This document shows positions 1 to 10,996 of a stretch of DNA of 64,000 nt, one piece after another. The DNA comes from Lithodes maja (Eukaryota > Arthropoda > Malacostraca > Decapoda > Lithodidae). The DNA is taken from NCBI GenBank assembly GCA_037953745.1, contig JBAKBP010013037.1, positions 1-64,000 on the forward strand, read 5' to 3'. The position numbers were made by a program, and so were the translations under genes. Numbering within the stretch: position 1 is the stretch's first letter; each line of letters begins with the position of its first letter. The notes below the pieces were generated by a model. That model was not told the origin of the DNA, searched no databases, and saw nothing but the letters and a program-made list of their open reading frames with translations.

Positions 1-188
1 AGATCACTGAGAGAAACAGAACTTATGTAGCCAACTGTACATTATACTACCATGTATAAGATCACTGAGAGAAACAGATGTTATGTAGCCAGTTGGCTAC
101 ATAAGTTCTGTTTCTCTCAGTGATCTTATACATGGTAGTATAATGTACAGTTGGCTACATAAGTTCTGTTTCTCTCAGTGATCTTATA
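1..188. repeat. Near-perfect palindrome at the window edge
   Basis: Bases 1 to about 97 are repeated in inverted orientation in about 97 to 188, with only a few mismatches around the centre. The left arm itself holds a direct repeat with a 58-bp period (agatcactgagagaaacaga at 1 and again at 59). The right end abuts the catalytic motif of the following reverse transcriptase. It may be a foldback insertion, an inverted duplication or an assembly artefact, and it could extend beyond the window. Confidence 0.85.
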
Positions 189-189
189 T

Positions 190-1003
190 CCTTGATGACG
201 TGATAGTGTATGATGACAATTTTGAAAATCACGTAAGGCACTTAGAGACCCTGTTTGGGAAGTTGCACGATGCTGGGCTGGTGGTGAACCTGAGGAAGTG
301 CGAGTTTGTAAAGGCTACTGTGCAGTATCTTGGCTTCGTGGTCGGGTTAGGCCGGGTGTGCCCCCCCCTGAGCAAGATACAGGCTATCAATATGTTTCCC
401 AGGCCCACCACTAAGCGCCAGGTCATGCGGTTCCTAGGTATGATAGGCTATTATAGGCGCTTCATCCGGGGATACTCTACTGTCTTAGCACCGTTAACTG
501 ATCTACTGTCGAAGTCAGTGAAGTTCTGTTGGGCTGCGGAGTGTCAGAGGGCTTTCGACCTAGTCAAGCACCTGCTGTGTACACATCCGATTTTGAGAGC
601 CCCAGACTTCTCCAGGAGTTTTCAGCTGGCGACTGATGCCAGCGGTGTGGGTGCCGGGGCAGTGTTACTGCAGACTGATTCCGAGGGCTTGGAACACCCA
701 GTGAGCTTCTTTTCTCGCAAGTTTAATTCGGCACAAAGGAATTACTCGACTATAGAGAAGGAGCTTCTTGCTATCGTTTTGTCGCTCAAACATTTCGAAG
801 TTTATGTTCCAGCCTACGGCCCGGTAGTGACGATTAATACGGACCATCATCCCTTGAAATTCCTAAATCAGTTTCACAATCGGAATATGCGGTTGACCAG
901 GTGGTCCCTAATGCTCCAAGAGTATAATCTCAACATTCAGCATATTGCCGGGAGTGAGAACGTGATAGCAGATTGTCTATCAAGGGTTGATGATCCAGGA
1001 TAG
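190..1003 (+). pseudogene. pol: Ty3/gypsy copy 1: RT C-terminus plus RNase H, 5'-truncated
   Basis: The open frame starts exactly at the LDD of the RT active site (LDDVIVYDD). It continues through the RT thumb (YLGFVVG, FLGMIGYYRRFI) into an RNase H domain with the acidic residues expected of the family: LATDASGVGAGA, then EKELLAIVLSLKHFE, then NTDHHPL, ending HIAGSENVIADCLSR. Everything upstream (gag, protease, integrase, RT palm motif A) is missing and is replaced by the palindrome at 1-188. The remaining 270 codons have no stop or frameshift. The protein closely resembles the other two gypsy copies in the window, but its LTR differs, so it belongs to a related subfamily. It cannot be functional alone. 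Confidence 0.93.
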
Positions 1004-1284
1004 TCGTGCACGGTGTGTGGGTTGAGCAGGAGTAAAATTAGGCTATCATAACGCCGTCCAAAAAGATTATAAAACAATAAAATAAACGAGAAATTTTTTT
1101 TTTAGTTTTGTAAGTCTTTATTGTTGTAGCATGATGCATGCGATATTGTGTTTTATGTATAATTCACACTTCAGTTGTTGTGCACCTTTTGCAATTAGTG
1201 GCAGCTAAGGGTAGCAGGTCGGTTGGTTGCCTGTCAGATTTTGATAATGCTTCTAAGGTCGATTATCTAAAATCTTGGGGGGGC
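1004..1284 (+). other. Copy 1 3' untranslated region with conserved block and polypurine tract
   Basis: This is noncoding sequence between the RNase H stop and the LTR. Bases 1034-1110 (aaattaggct, then gccgtccaaaaa, then an A-rich run ending near a T-run) match equivalent segments in copy 2 (10620-10710) and copy 3 (19190-19265, reversed). A G-rich polypurine tract (aatcttggggggg) at 1271-1283 directly precedes the LTR and would prime plus-strand synthesis. Confidence 0.7.
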
Positions 1285-3102
1285 TGTGACGCACCCAGTG
1301 CGTGGCAACGCAACCTGATTGTACTCCTTGGTACTCCACTGTACCGCCACGGTGCGGTACCGTTTACCGCTGTACCGTGCTGGCTGCTTATATTGAGTGT
1401 GACAACGTATAACTATGTTCTTTGTATCTCTGCAAAGGTCTCGTCATGTGCTAACCAGTGGTGGGTTTTGTTTTAAGCCATGTCGAGACCTTCCATTTAA
1501 TATGTAGTATCAATAGAGAAGTTGATAGATAAGACAATAGGAATTCAGAGAGAGAGAGTGAGTTAGACTTCAGAGCGAGAGGGTAGCAATGCGCCACGCT
1601 GCCGGGGGGGTGGTTGCCAGACGTATGGACCGGTTGGCAGCCCTGCGCTTATAGCTAGGTGCGACAGGGTTGGTAGTCCATTGCCGCCTGCCTATGCTGC
1701 CTGGGCTGCCCATGTTGTCGTGCTGCACATTGCCTGGAGGCTCGCTGTGTGTTCCATGATCAGGTTGCCTAGAACCTTTGAGATTCTAACATCCCTTGCC
1801 CTCTCTCCCAACTTCTCACGGTTGCACTCTTTCTCTCTGACGACATTACTCTCATTTCATTCTTCTCTCTATTTAAATGCATACCCTTCCCTTGAGGTCC
1901 TAAAGGAGTTTCAGCACTCACCTCTCGTATTACTCTTAGGACAAGCATATATTTACATGTATTAGATTTAAGGGGTTAATGTGAACAGCGATCTTCTTGA
2001 TGAGGATAGTTGGTGAACGTTCTACATGTTCACGAGTTATATGCCCAGCTCATCATCCAATTTGTGACTAGACTAGTGCCATGTGTAAGAGCCCGACCAT
2101 GCCCAGGAGTTGTCTGTAGAGGGGCGAGGACTTAGCCTTGATTTGCCTACCGAGCCAGGAGCGAGTGCAGTACCAGAGACTACAGCTCGCTCGTAGTGCC
2201 GGTATAGTAGAGTAACGTAATTTATCTGTCCTTGTGTTCTCTGCAGTCTTTTCCTGGGTTCTCGCTTTCGGTGCTGGGACTCGTTGTTCCTGTGACTTGG
2301 CCTGCTAGCTAGAACACATGGGGATGATGAGTGGGTGATATCTTTATTTTACTATGCATTGCAGCTCTCTTTAAGTTTATGTATGTAACACTTTACAATT
2401 CACATTACTCCCACACAAGACAACACTATTAATACTTTCATGTATCAATTAACTGCACTGTCGTTTTGCTGCTGTGTCCGGAGTTCTGTTGCGTAGGGCG
2501 CATACGGACTCAGAGGGGAGACAGAGTGAGAGAAGCGAAGTAGCCTATGCGGTAGTAGGCTACCGGCGCAGTACTGTTGCCTGCAACCTTTTAGTTATTC
2601 CAAGTATAGATTCATTATTATAATAAGTGACTACTATTTATGTTCCTTCCATGTGTATTATTAGGTATCTACTGGATCATGAACATCTTGTATGCTACAT
2701 GCTAGTGCATGTTAGTAGGGGACAGTTATTCTAGTGCACGCGCTTTCAAGTAGGCGTGTACATTTGTCATTTAGCATTTCACTGTCATACCTTTAGCCTG
2801 CTTCTATTCTACATTATTAGAGGCTTAATATTAACGTAGTTTCTTGAGTATTGCATTTCTTTAGTCATAACGTAACCTATAAATGTCTGAGGGAGTTTAG
2901 CCTCATAGCCTACCCCTGTTGTACACTTTCGCCGAGTTAAGGTACCTCGTTACCATAGACGATAACTCTGTAGGGCGTTGGTGCTTTTGTTGTCTGGAGC
3001 ATATAGTATTTGGGACTGGAATCGAGCGTGTCGTTGTCACATAAGCCATTTCTGTCCTACGATCAAGAATCCCGAATATGTATTGCCGATCCAGCCGTAA
3101 CA
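1285..3102 (+). repeat. 3' LTR of gypsy copy 1 (about 1.82 kb)
   Basis: It starts TGTGACGCACCC after the polypurine tract and ends in CGTAACA, the same termini as the LTRs of copy 3 (TGTGACGC...GTAACA). No second LTR for this copy is visible because the 5' part of the element is lost. There is no coding potential inside. The length is unusually large for an LTR but is similar to the 1.67-1.86 kb of the other copies. Confidence 0.75.
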
Positions 3103-3476
3103 ATAAGGGTTAGTGTAGTAGTCTAGAACTGTTAGTGCAGAATTATGACTTCCATATTTTCGCCGTGAACGCAATTTCAGGTACACTTACCCATGAAACA
3201 CAAATGTACAATTGTATGTCATTAGCGCTAGTCCATTACCTACCAATATGTGCACAATGCTTCGTGTTAGAGGTGCCTGTAAAAGTAAAGTCTTTGATAA
3301 ATCCGCAACCTCATGTTTTTGACTCCCAGGTCTGTTGACTACCTGGCCAGTCCCGGCGGTCCATTCATACCAATTCATGCGCGTGATGTATAATTTATTA
3401 TCATATCTCTCTCTTGGCAATGCCCCCTACTGACAACATAGACAATTATCATAAGGCCTTGGAGGATGAGAGGATG
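3103..3476. other. Spacer between two gypsy elements
   Basis: About 370 bp of AT-moderate sequence between the copy 1 LTR and the copy 2 left LTR. Short open stretches are present on both strands, but I recognise no motif in them. Confidence 0.4.
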
Positions 3477-5184
3477 AGAGACGCCTCCCCCCGGCGTTAG
3501 CAGAATGGTTGCGTGGGGCATTGCAGCTCGCTAACGCTCGCCAGGATGGGGGGATGAGCTACAGTTGTCCTAGAATGATCTGCTTTATTTAATTAGTGTC
3601 GTGTTGCCACAGACAGTCTAGAAATGGTCTTTGTTTTGGTCTGTGACCGCGCCTTATATTTTATATTCGCTATAATATAAATGTTGCTTGTGTGGGAGGC
3701 GAGCGAGAGAGGGTGAGGGAGTACACCTGGCAGCTGGGTGAGCTATGACGCGGCTCGCTTGGGCGCTGACGGCGTTGGCGGCCGGGTGGTCAACTAGTCC
3801 CTTCCCATCGCGGCCTCGTGTTCTTTACCAGCTCAGAGCTTGCCTGACACGCGTATCGCCTTCATCCTTTGCAATTCTGTCCCCCATACTCGCCACTTTG
3901 CATACTATTTCTCTCTCTCGACTTCTCCTTTCTCATTCTCTAATCTTTATTAAACTCAACATCCCTTCTGGTTTCAGCATAGACGTTCACCGTCGACCAG
4001 TCGTATTGTACGCGAAGCTCTCGGATATTTCCATGTATTAGGTTAAGGAGGTATTATGCTTTATTGAGGTTAGAGAGACGGACTTTTCCGTATGTGTCCT
4101 CTCTCGGGAAGGTTGTAGACCGGTATATGTCGACCTGGCAAGGTGTTGAGTGATTCTGCTTGGTTATCTAAAGCTAGACTAGGGGTAAGGTTACTGTGTC
4201 TTTGTCTCCGATGTGTGCAGAGTGTTAGCTAAGCCCTGCACGACATCGACAGGTACTGTGGGAGCCTAAGTTGTCTTCGGGTGGGTTTACTTTGCGAGCA
4301 CAGCGCTGTGGTGTGAGAGGGCCATAGCCTATCCCTCACAACATAGTGCTGCCTCTTTGTGTTGACTTCTGAGGGATAGCCAGGATAGAACAAGGTACTA
4401 GAGACCTAGATTTATCAAGAGAGCATCCCCGTCATTTAACGTAATCTTCATTATACCACCTTCGGACAACGTTAGGCTACGAGCCGCATGCTCACCCATT
4501 GTTGCCCTGCCTTGATACCCCAGCTAGACTTTATTAACTGAGCAGACACTGGTTAGAGATAAGCCCCCATTATTATATGTATGCAACATTATTATTCACT
4601 GCACTTTTGAGCCGAGGTTGTTGTTGAGTTGCACAACCCTAGTAGGCGGTTGCGTTGTGTCACGAAGCATTTCTTTAGTTGTCGAGCATTACTACCTTTG
4701 CGCAGTCTTTATTATTCGCCTGCCTATTATTACTATATGTCCTAGTATTTATTGTGACCCGTATTCTGCATTATAATTGTTCAAGATTCTTTACGAACAT
4801 CTTCCCAGCATCAGACTTATTTCAGAAGTTTCCAGTTGATGTTGAAGGACTAGCATTGCACTTTCTTTAATACAGGAGTGCCAGTTATTTGAGTATCTAC
4901 CGTAACGTTAATTAATCACGTTAACTATCTTTTCTTTGTGTAACCTAATCGAGTAATCTTTTACTGTTTGAGAATAGGCTGTTTCATCGAGCGTCAGCCT
5001 AGTGTGTGTGCACCAGTTACCGAGTCATAGGATACCTCGTTGTCCAGGCACGACTCAGGGCGGTAATGGTGTTTTGTTTTCCAGTGTTTAAGGCAGGGGT
5101 TGGATCTAGTGTTACCGTTGTTGCATTTTGCCATTATCTAGTCCAATGTTGAAGAGCCCTGTGTCTTTAACCTGGATCGTAACA
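3477..5184 (+). repeat. 5' LTR of gypsy copy 2
   Basis: It is colinear with 10997-12667. Shared landmarks are cggcgttagcagaatgg near the start, ttgcttgtgtgggaggcgag, and the end tggatcgtaaca. Compared with the right LTR it contains about 40 extra bases near 3775-3820 and lacks a few bases near the 3' end. The first bases (aga in place of tgt) appear mutated. An AT-rich stretch tataatataaatg near 3671, conserved in the right LTR, is a plausible TATA region. Confidence 0.85.
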
Positions 5185-5186
5185 AA

Positions 5187-5203
5187 TGGCGACCTAGCTC
5201 AGG
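5187..5203 (+). promoter_or_regulatory. Primer-binding site of copy 2
   Basis: TGGCGACCTAGCTCAGG begins two bases after the LTR end. The equivalent position in copy 3 reads TGGCGACCTTGCTTAGG. TGG complements the universal tRNA 3' CCA. Which tRNA is the primer was not determined. Confidence 0.7.
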
Positions 5204-5404
5204 ATCTTGTGAACTACGAGGTAATTGCAGGATTGTTGTGGTCATTTGTTTTATTGAGGAATATAGTGGGCACGTTAATTTTTTTTTGGCAAAGTAGTAT
5301 AGCACTTGAGAGTCTTCAGACATTTTTGGCAAGTGAATAGTGCTACATAAGAGTTTGGGGTACTTCTTTTCTGAATATTGTGGTGAGAAATTTTTGTGAG
5401 CATC

Positions 5405-6960
5405 ATGTCTTATACCGGGTCAGAGGAGAATGGAGACACAGTACGTAATGTCGAAACTGAGGAACAGCAGCATGATGAAAGGGTTAATCGGGTGAACTGT
5501 GAGGAGGATGCTAGGATATTTTTGCAATGGCCTGTTACTGCCGAGCGGTTGGAGGGTATGGATCGGTACGGTCTTCAATGCCTGGCCACAGCTATCGGTC
5601 ATACGATTACTAGCAGCATGACCAAGGATAACTTGATAACGTGTGTACTGGGCAGGGTGACTGGTGAGCGAGATGGGTTGAGTGCTCAGAGCCCTTCGGC
5701 CATGCTTCCCCTACACTTGACTCCCAGCCATCCCAGTAGTTTGCCGACCCCGGGTACGCTTCCGCAGTTGGGTGGTGACTGGCAGGGTGGGTTGCCCCTG
5801 GGTGGACCACCAGTAATTTCAAACATTGTAGCACCTTCACCTCCTCAAGAGTTAACTCCAGAATTATTGCTTCAGCTCAAAATTAGCTAAGATCCAGCAG
5901 CAAATAGAATTAGCCAAGATAGAAGAGAGAAAAACTATCAGTCAGCAGTCTCAGCACATAGAGCTAGCAAAAATCCAAGCTGATTTAGAGTCGACTAGGT
6001 ACTGTGCCGACAGGGACGTAGAGAAGTCGAGGGTAGAGGCAACGGGACAGCGACTTGGGGCTGGTAACCGTGCTCATGATCAATCTCTCTCACACTTATT
6101 GAAACTGGTTCTGGTGTTTGATGAGAGTGGTGTAACAGAATTTTTCACACGCTTTGAGAAGAAGTGCCAGGAACACCAGTGGCCAGAGAATAAATGGGCA
6201 GCACTTGTATCCTCTAGATTAATAGGCAAGGGTCTTAAAGCCTACGATGCGTTGCCTATAGAGTCTTGTATTATCTATGAGGAACTCAAGGAGGCTGTCC
6301 TGAGAGCATACGAACTACAACCAGAGACGTACAGGTTGAAGTTCCGGGGTGTTACCAAGGGTCGGGAGAGCACCTTTTGGGAGCATGCCCGGGAGCTGTC
6401 CGATGCTTTTGGGAATTGGCTGAGGTCGGAGAAAGCTACTACGTTTGACGACATTAAACAGTTGGTGCTTTTAGAGCAGTTTTTCAAATGCACGGGCGGC
6501 GACCTGACGTTAAACCTTAAAGAAAAGCAACCAAAAACTCTACAGGAGGCAGCTGAGATGGCTGACCTCTGGCTATCACTAATTCGTGGGTGCGGGTCTG
6601 CCCAGCGTAGTGAGGCAGGTAACAAGGGGCGTGACGCCCCACCCCCCCGAGTTAGTGATATACCTTATGCAAACAAGTACAAGAGCCATGATACCAAGAC
6701 TGACCACAAGACTAGCACCGTCCCATTTAAGAAGGGGCCGGGCCCTTCCCAGTACCAAGGGAAGCCCAAAGGGGAGTTGGAGTGTTATCATTGTCATAAA
6801 AAGGGGCACTTTGCAAGAGTCTGTCCTAGCAAACCACCTACAGCAGCTGTGTCTTTGGCCTGCAACATTGGTGTGTCTCCGAAGTCATCTGAGTTTGCCC
6901 GGGGCAGTTCGTCAAAGGCTGAGGCACAGCCAATGCAGAAGCACCTGGGAGGCTCGAACC
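5405..6960 (+). pseudogene. gag: Gag of gypsy copy 2: N-terminal region, SCAN-like domain, CCHC zinc knuckle
   Basis: Translation from the ATG at 5405 is open to a stop at 5888-5890, where an extra A in a run shifts the frame. The gag frame then continues from about 5886 in another frame to 7592. The N-terminal part (EEDARIFLQWPVTAERLEG, then a helical stretch) is shared with copy 3. From about 6100 a helical region contains FFTRFEKKC, ETYRLKFRGVTK, TFWEHARELSDAFGNWLR, VLLEQFF and EAAEMADLW, spaced like the five-helix SCAN domain. It is followed by a zinc knuckle CYHCHKKGHFARVC (C-X2-C-X4-H-X4-C) near 6782-6823. The role would be particle assembly and RNA binding. Family knowledge: SCAN domains of vertebrate zinc-finger proteins derive from Gmr1-like gag. 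Confidence 0.85.
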
Positions 6961-9000
6961 CTGCTCAGGATGTTTTTTGCGACCATAGAGGGCGGGGTTG
7001 CGTGATGTGGGCGGGGCGCAAGCATGCAGTAGAGGTCTTGCATGATACAGGTGCTTCCCAGACTCTGATGAAAAACTTGACTGGCCACCCTATAAACGCG
7101 GCTCGGGTGGTGGTGGTGCAGGGTATTAATGCAACTCGGTCATACCCGCTGGTGCGGTTGGAGTTGGAGGTGGATGGTGTGGCACGTGAATTGGATGTCG
7201 GGATTGTGGAGAAACTGCCAGTGGAGGGCGTCAACCTTCTTGTCGGCAACGACTTTGCAATGCCCTCTTCTGAGGTTCTACCCTTAGTCGTTGCCGAGAG
7301 GCCGGCCGACGTGAGTAGGGAAGAGCAAGAGTGGGTCGAGCGGTGCCAGACACAACCCATGTCGTGTGTTGTCACCCGAGCTCGGGCAGCTAAAGTGTCA
7401 CAGCCTAGTCCTCCGTCTTCAGACCAGCGGAGGAACGATCAACAGGAGGAGGCTAAAGCTGGAGTTGGTTTTAAGAGTTTTGACTCGGCGGCTCTCCTGG
7501 GTGATTCAGTATTAGCACCATTACTTATTTCTGGAGTAGCCCCTGGGCCTGTCATCGAGAGTGACGAGGCTGGGCATGACGAGTCTCCATGACAGCAACG
7601 TTATGTACATCGAGAGAGACAGAGGGAGCAGCCCAGTATCGGGGAAGGTCATGCATTGCTCCGGGAGCAGTTAGATCGCTTGGCACCCTCAGATATACGT
7701 CGGTTGCAACTAGAGGACCCTGAGCTCCAAACGTGTGCTAATGGAGCTGTAGAGCTCGACGAGGACGGCGATGCACAGCCAGGAGATTTTTTTTATTTAG
7801 AAGGCATCCTCTATAGGCGTTTTCAAGACCCTAAACGTAGTTGGCAAGAGGGGTCCGGAGTAGTGGACCAGTTGGTGGTGCCACTGGAGTGCAGGGATAG
7901 CCTACTGAGGTTGGCGCATGACATACCACTGGCAGGACATCTAGGGGTGAGAAAAAACGGTGGCGGCTATAGAAAAATTGTTTTGGTGGCCGGGGTTGAA
8001 GGGGCAGGTGGTAACCTGGATAGCAAGGTGTCATACGTGCCAGAGGGTTGGAAAACCTAACCAAACAATTCCGAGAGCCCCGTTGCACCCAATTCCTGTC
8101 AGTGGACAGGACCTCACTTCAGTAAGGTCATCATTGATATGGTCGGACCCCTACCCCCTACGAGTGCCGGTAAGAAATTTCTATTAACTATCATGGATGT
8201 GGCCACTCGTTATCCTGATGCATATCCAATGAGAAATGGCACGGCGAAAACTGTTGTCTGGAACCTGCTCTTGTATTGCTCGCGGTATGGTTACCCGCAA
8301 GAGGTGCAATCGGACCAAGGTTCTAATTTTACCTCTAATCTGTTCAAACAAACTATGATTCAGCATGGCATCAGCACTCGTCTCTTCTGCGTATCACCCG
8401 GAGATTCAAGGGGTGTTGGAGAGGTGGCAAGCCACGCTGAAAAGCATGCTTCGATGTTATTGCGCAGAGAACGGAAAGGATTGGGACCTTGGTCTGCCGT
8501 ATGTTTTGTTCGCGGCAAGAGAAGTACCTGGAGAGAGTCTCGGTTTCAGTCCGAATGAGCTTGTTTTCGGGCATCAGGTGAGGGGCCCTCTCCACATGGT
8601 GAAGGAGATTTGGGAGGGTACCGCTAAGCCATGTTCTATGTTGAGATACGTCCTCGAGAGCAGAGAGAGAATGCTTAGAAGTCTGGAGCTGGCCGGGCGT
8701 AATTTGGTGAGTTCGCAGGCCCGTATGAAGGACAGGTACGATACTAAGGCGAAACTCCGGGAGTTTCAGGTAGGTCAAGAGGTGTTGGTCCTGTTGCCTT
8801 TGTCAGGTCATCCTCTGGCTGTCAAGTACGCTGGGCCTTATCGGGTGGTGTCAAAGATCTCCGATCTAGATTACCTCGTTGCCACTCCAGACCGGAAGAA
8901 GCGTAACCAACTATGCCACATTAATTTGTTGAAGGAGTATGTGAGGCACCCACCTGAGTCACTAGCTGTCCCTGTGTTGACCTGCTGCGGTCATGGTGGA
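6961..9000 (+). pseudogene. pol: Protease and integrase of gypsy copy 2, broken
   Basis: The aspartic protease motif LHDTGASQTL lies near 7036. In this frame a CGA codon has become TGA at 7590-7592, an in-frame nonsense change compared with copy 3. The integrase follows: the zinc-binding part HDIPLAGHLGVRK at about 7916 is cut by a frameshift in an A-run near 7953, and its CHTCQRVGKPNQ half resumes from 7960. Another shift near 8105-8140 restores the core with DMVGPLPPTSAG, MDVATRYPDAYPM and SDQGSNFTSNLF. A further shift near 8368 precedes AYHPEIQGVLERW, which holds the catalytic Glu. A C-terminal GPY-type module (YAGPYRVVSKISDLDYLV) lies near 8827-8880. The integrase sits before RT, which is the unusual order. 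Confidence 0.88.
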
Positions 9001-10495
9001 GAAGGAGAGGGGGGCAGCAATGACCAGGTGGATGATAACTGGGATTGTCATGTCTCGGCTGATCAGTGGGCGGGGAATTCGAGCCAATGTGCGCATGATG
9101 CTCTGGCGCACCTGCCGGAGGAACAGCAGGTGGCAGTGCAGCGCCTGTTCGATTCATACCCCACTGTATTTGCCGAGCACCCAGGCCTCACTACTCAAGC
9201 GGTGCATGACGTCGATGTAGGAGAGCACCCCCCCTTCAAGTCGATACCTTATCGGGTGCCACCCATTAAACTCCCAGCGCTCAGGGATGAGCTGGAGTAT
9301 ATGCTGGCGAGAGGCTTGATCGAGAAGGGGGCAGTACGGTGGACTTCTCCTGTCACTGCAGCCCAAACCTGATGGAAAAGTTCGGTTCTGCATTGACTTT
9401 AGGCGGTTGAACGGGTTGACCCCCACCAATGCATATCCTCTTCCCCGGGTGGATGACAGTGTGGATAAGATCGGGAAAGCAAGGTACTTGACCAAGGTAT
9501 ACCTCGTCAAAGGCTACTGGCAAGTACCACTGTCTGAGCGGGCTAAAGAGGTGTGCGGGTTTGTGGTGGATGGCAGTACTTACCGTTGCAACGTGATGCC
9601 ATATGGTCTGAAAAATGCACCGGCCACTTTCCAGAGATTAATGAACGACATCATAGCAGACATCCCAAACTGTACTGTCTACCTTGATGACGTGATCATT
9701 TATGACAACGATTTCCAAAGTCACTGTGAGCACATAGAAGCCTTATTTAGTCAACTTAGTAAAGCAGGCTTGGTGGTTAATCTGGGCAAGTGTGACTTTG
9801 TGCAAGCCACGGTGCAGTATCTGGGGTTTGTGGTTGGGTTAGGGCAGGTGAGCCCGCCCCAACAGAAGATACAGGCTATCGACTGGTTCCCCAGGCCGAC
9901 CACCAAGCGGCAGATCATGAGATTTTTGGGCATGATTGGGTATTACCGCCGCTTTATAAGAAGTTATTCTACTGTGTTAGCTCCTTTGACAGATCTACTA
10001 GCTATAGATAAAAAGTTCCGCTGGGCACCTGAGTGTGAGCAGGCGTTTCAAGTAGTTAAACACCTTTTATGCACTCCCCCTATCCTCAGGGCCCCGGACT
10101 TTGAACGACCATTTCAGTTGGCGACTGATGCCAGCGGAGTAGGGGCTGGTGCCGTACTTTTGCAGACAGACGAGGAAGGTCTTGAGCATCCAGTCAGTTT
10201 CTTTTCAAAGAAATTTAATTCAGCACAGAAAAACTATTCGGATGTTGAAAAGGAACTGCTGGCAATCGTGTTAGCGCTCAGACACTTTGAGGTCTATGTT
10301 CCTGCCTATGGGCCAGTCGTGGTAGTGTATACCGACCACCACCCGCTTAAATTCCTCAATCAATTCCACAACCGGAATATGAGGCTGACCAGATGGTCGC
10401 TCATGTTGCAAGAGTACAACTTAGACATTCGCCATATTGCCGGTTGTGAGAATGTGATTGCGGACTGTTTGTCGCGGGTGGAGGATCCGGGGTAG
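9001..10495 (+). pseudogene. pol: Reverse transcriptase and RNase H of gypsy copy 2
   Basis: The RT N-terminal part (FKSIPYRVPPIKLPALRDELEYML) is in one frame to 9372. A frameshift near 9358 moves the remainder into the frame that ends at 10495. Visible RT motifs are CIDFRRLN, YWQVPL, PYGLKNAPATFQ and YLDDVIIYD. The motif A aspartate is replaced: codon 9500-9502 is TAC (Tyr, in TKVYLVKGYW), where copy 3 has Asp (SKVDLVKGYW). The encoded RT would therefore be catalytically dead even without the frameshifts. RNase H (LATDASGVGAGA, EKELLAIVLALRHFE, YTDHHPL, ADCLSR) looks intact. Confidence 0.92.
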
Positions 10496-10996
10496 GCTAC
10501 CACAGTATGTTGGTATAGCCTCCTGTCTTGGCTCGCGGTGTATTTTTGTGCTGGTGCTTGTTGGCTCGCGTGTGTAGCATCAGCGTAGGGTCGCAGGGCA
10601 GGAGTTGTTGGATTTGATTAGAAGAAAATTAGGCTACATCTATAGTAGCCGCCAAAAACAACATTAAAATAAAATATGAAAAATTAAATAAAAACTCTTT
10701 CTTTTTGATAATTAATTTTAAGATAATATTGTAGCTGAGTACTGAGTGCAGATGATTTTCCCTCAGTAGGCTGTGCTTCTTAAAGCTCGCTCTGGGAGCA
10801 CAATGTTATGAATTAATGAATTATATTTGGGAAGGGTGATAAGATTGTTTTTATATATAAATGTTGTATTTTTTTTTAGGAGACTGAGCTTGCATTCCAT
10901 GAGTGGCAGAGTGGTTAGGAGTGGCAGATTCTAGCGACATTCTGCCTGTTCAGATATGGGCTCATGGTTGAGTGTCCCATATCTTGGGGGGCGGGG
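10496..10996 (+). other. Copy 2 3' UTR with conserved block and polypurine tract
   Basis: This is noncoding sequence between the RNase H stop and the right LTR. Bases 10620-10710 (aaaattaggctac, gccgccaaaaacaac, then aaaactctttc) and 10783-10812 (agctcgctctgggagcac) are recognisable in copy 3's 3' UTR on the other strand. The polypurine tract atcttggggggcgggg abuts the LTR at 10981-10996. Confidence 0.65.
10903..10980 (+). other. tRNA-like sequence inside the 3' UTR of copy 2
   Basis: The sequence gtggcagagtggttaggag resembles the D-arm/A-box region of class II (Leu/Ser type) tRNAs. It is followed about 40 bases later by ggttgagtgtcc, close to a B box (GGTTCGANNCC). The anticodon arm is imperfect (gcaga/tctgc with a loop that is too large), so this is a tRNA-derived relic or chance resemblance, not a functional tRNA gene. 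Confidence 0.4.

Noticed and set aside
1138..1965. Small frames of 94-112 codons in the copy 1 LTR
   Set aside because: They lie within the LTR, have no domain and are not conserved in the other LTRs.
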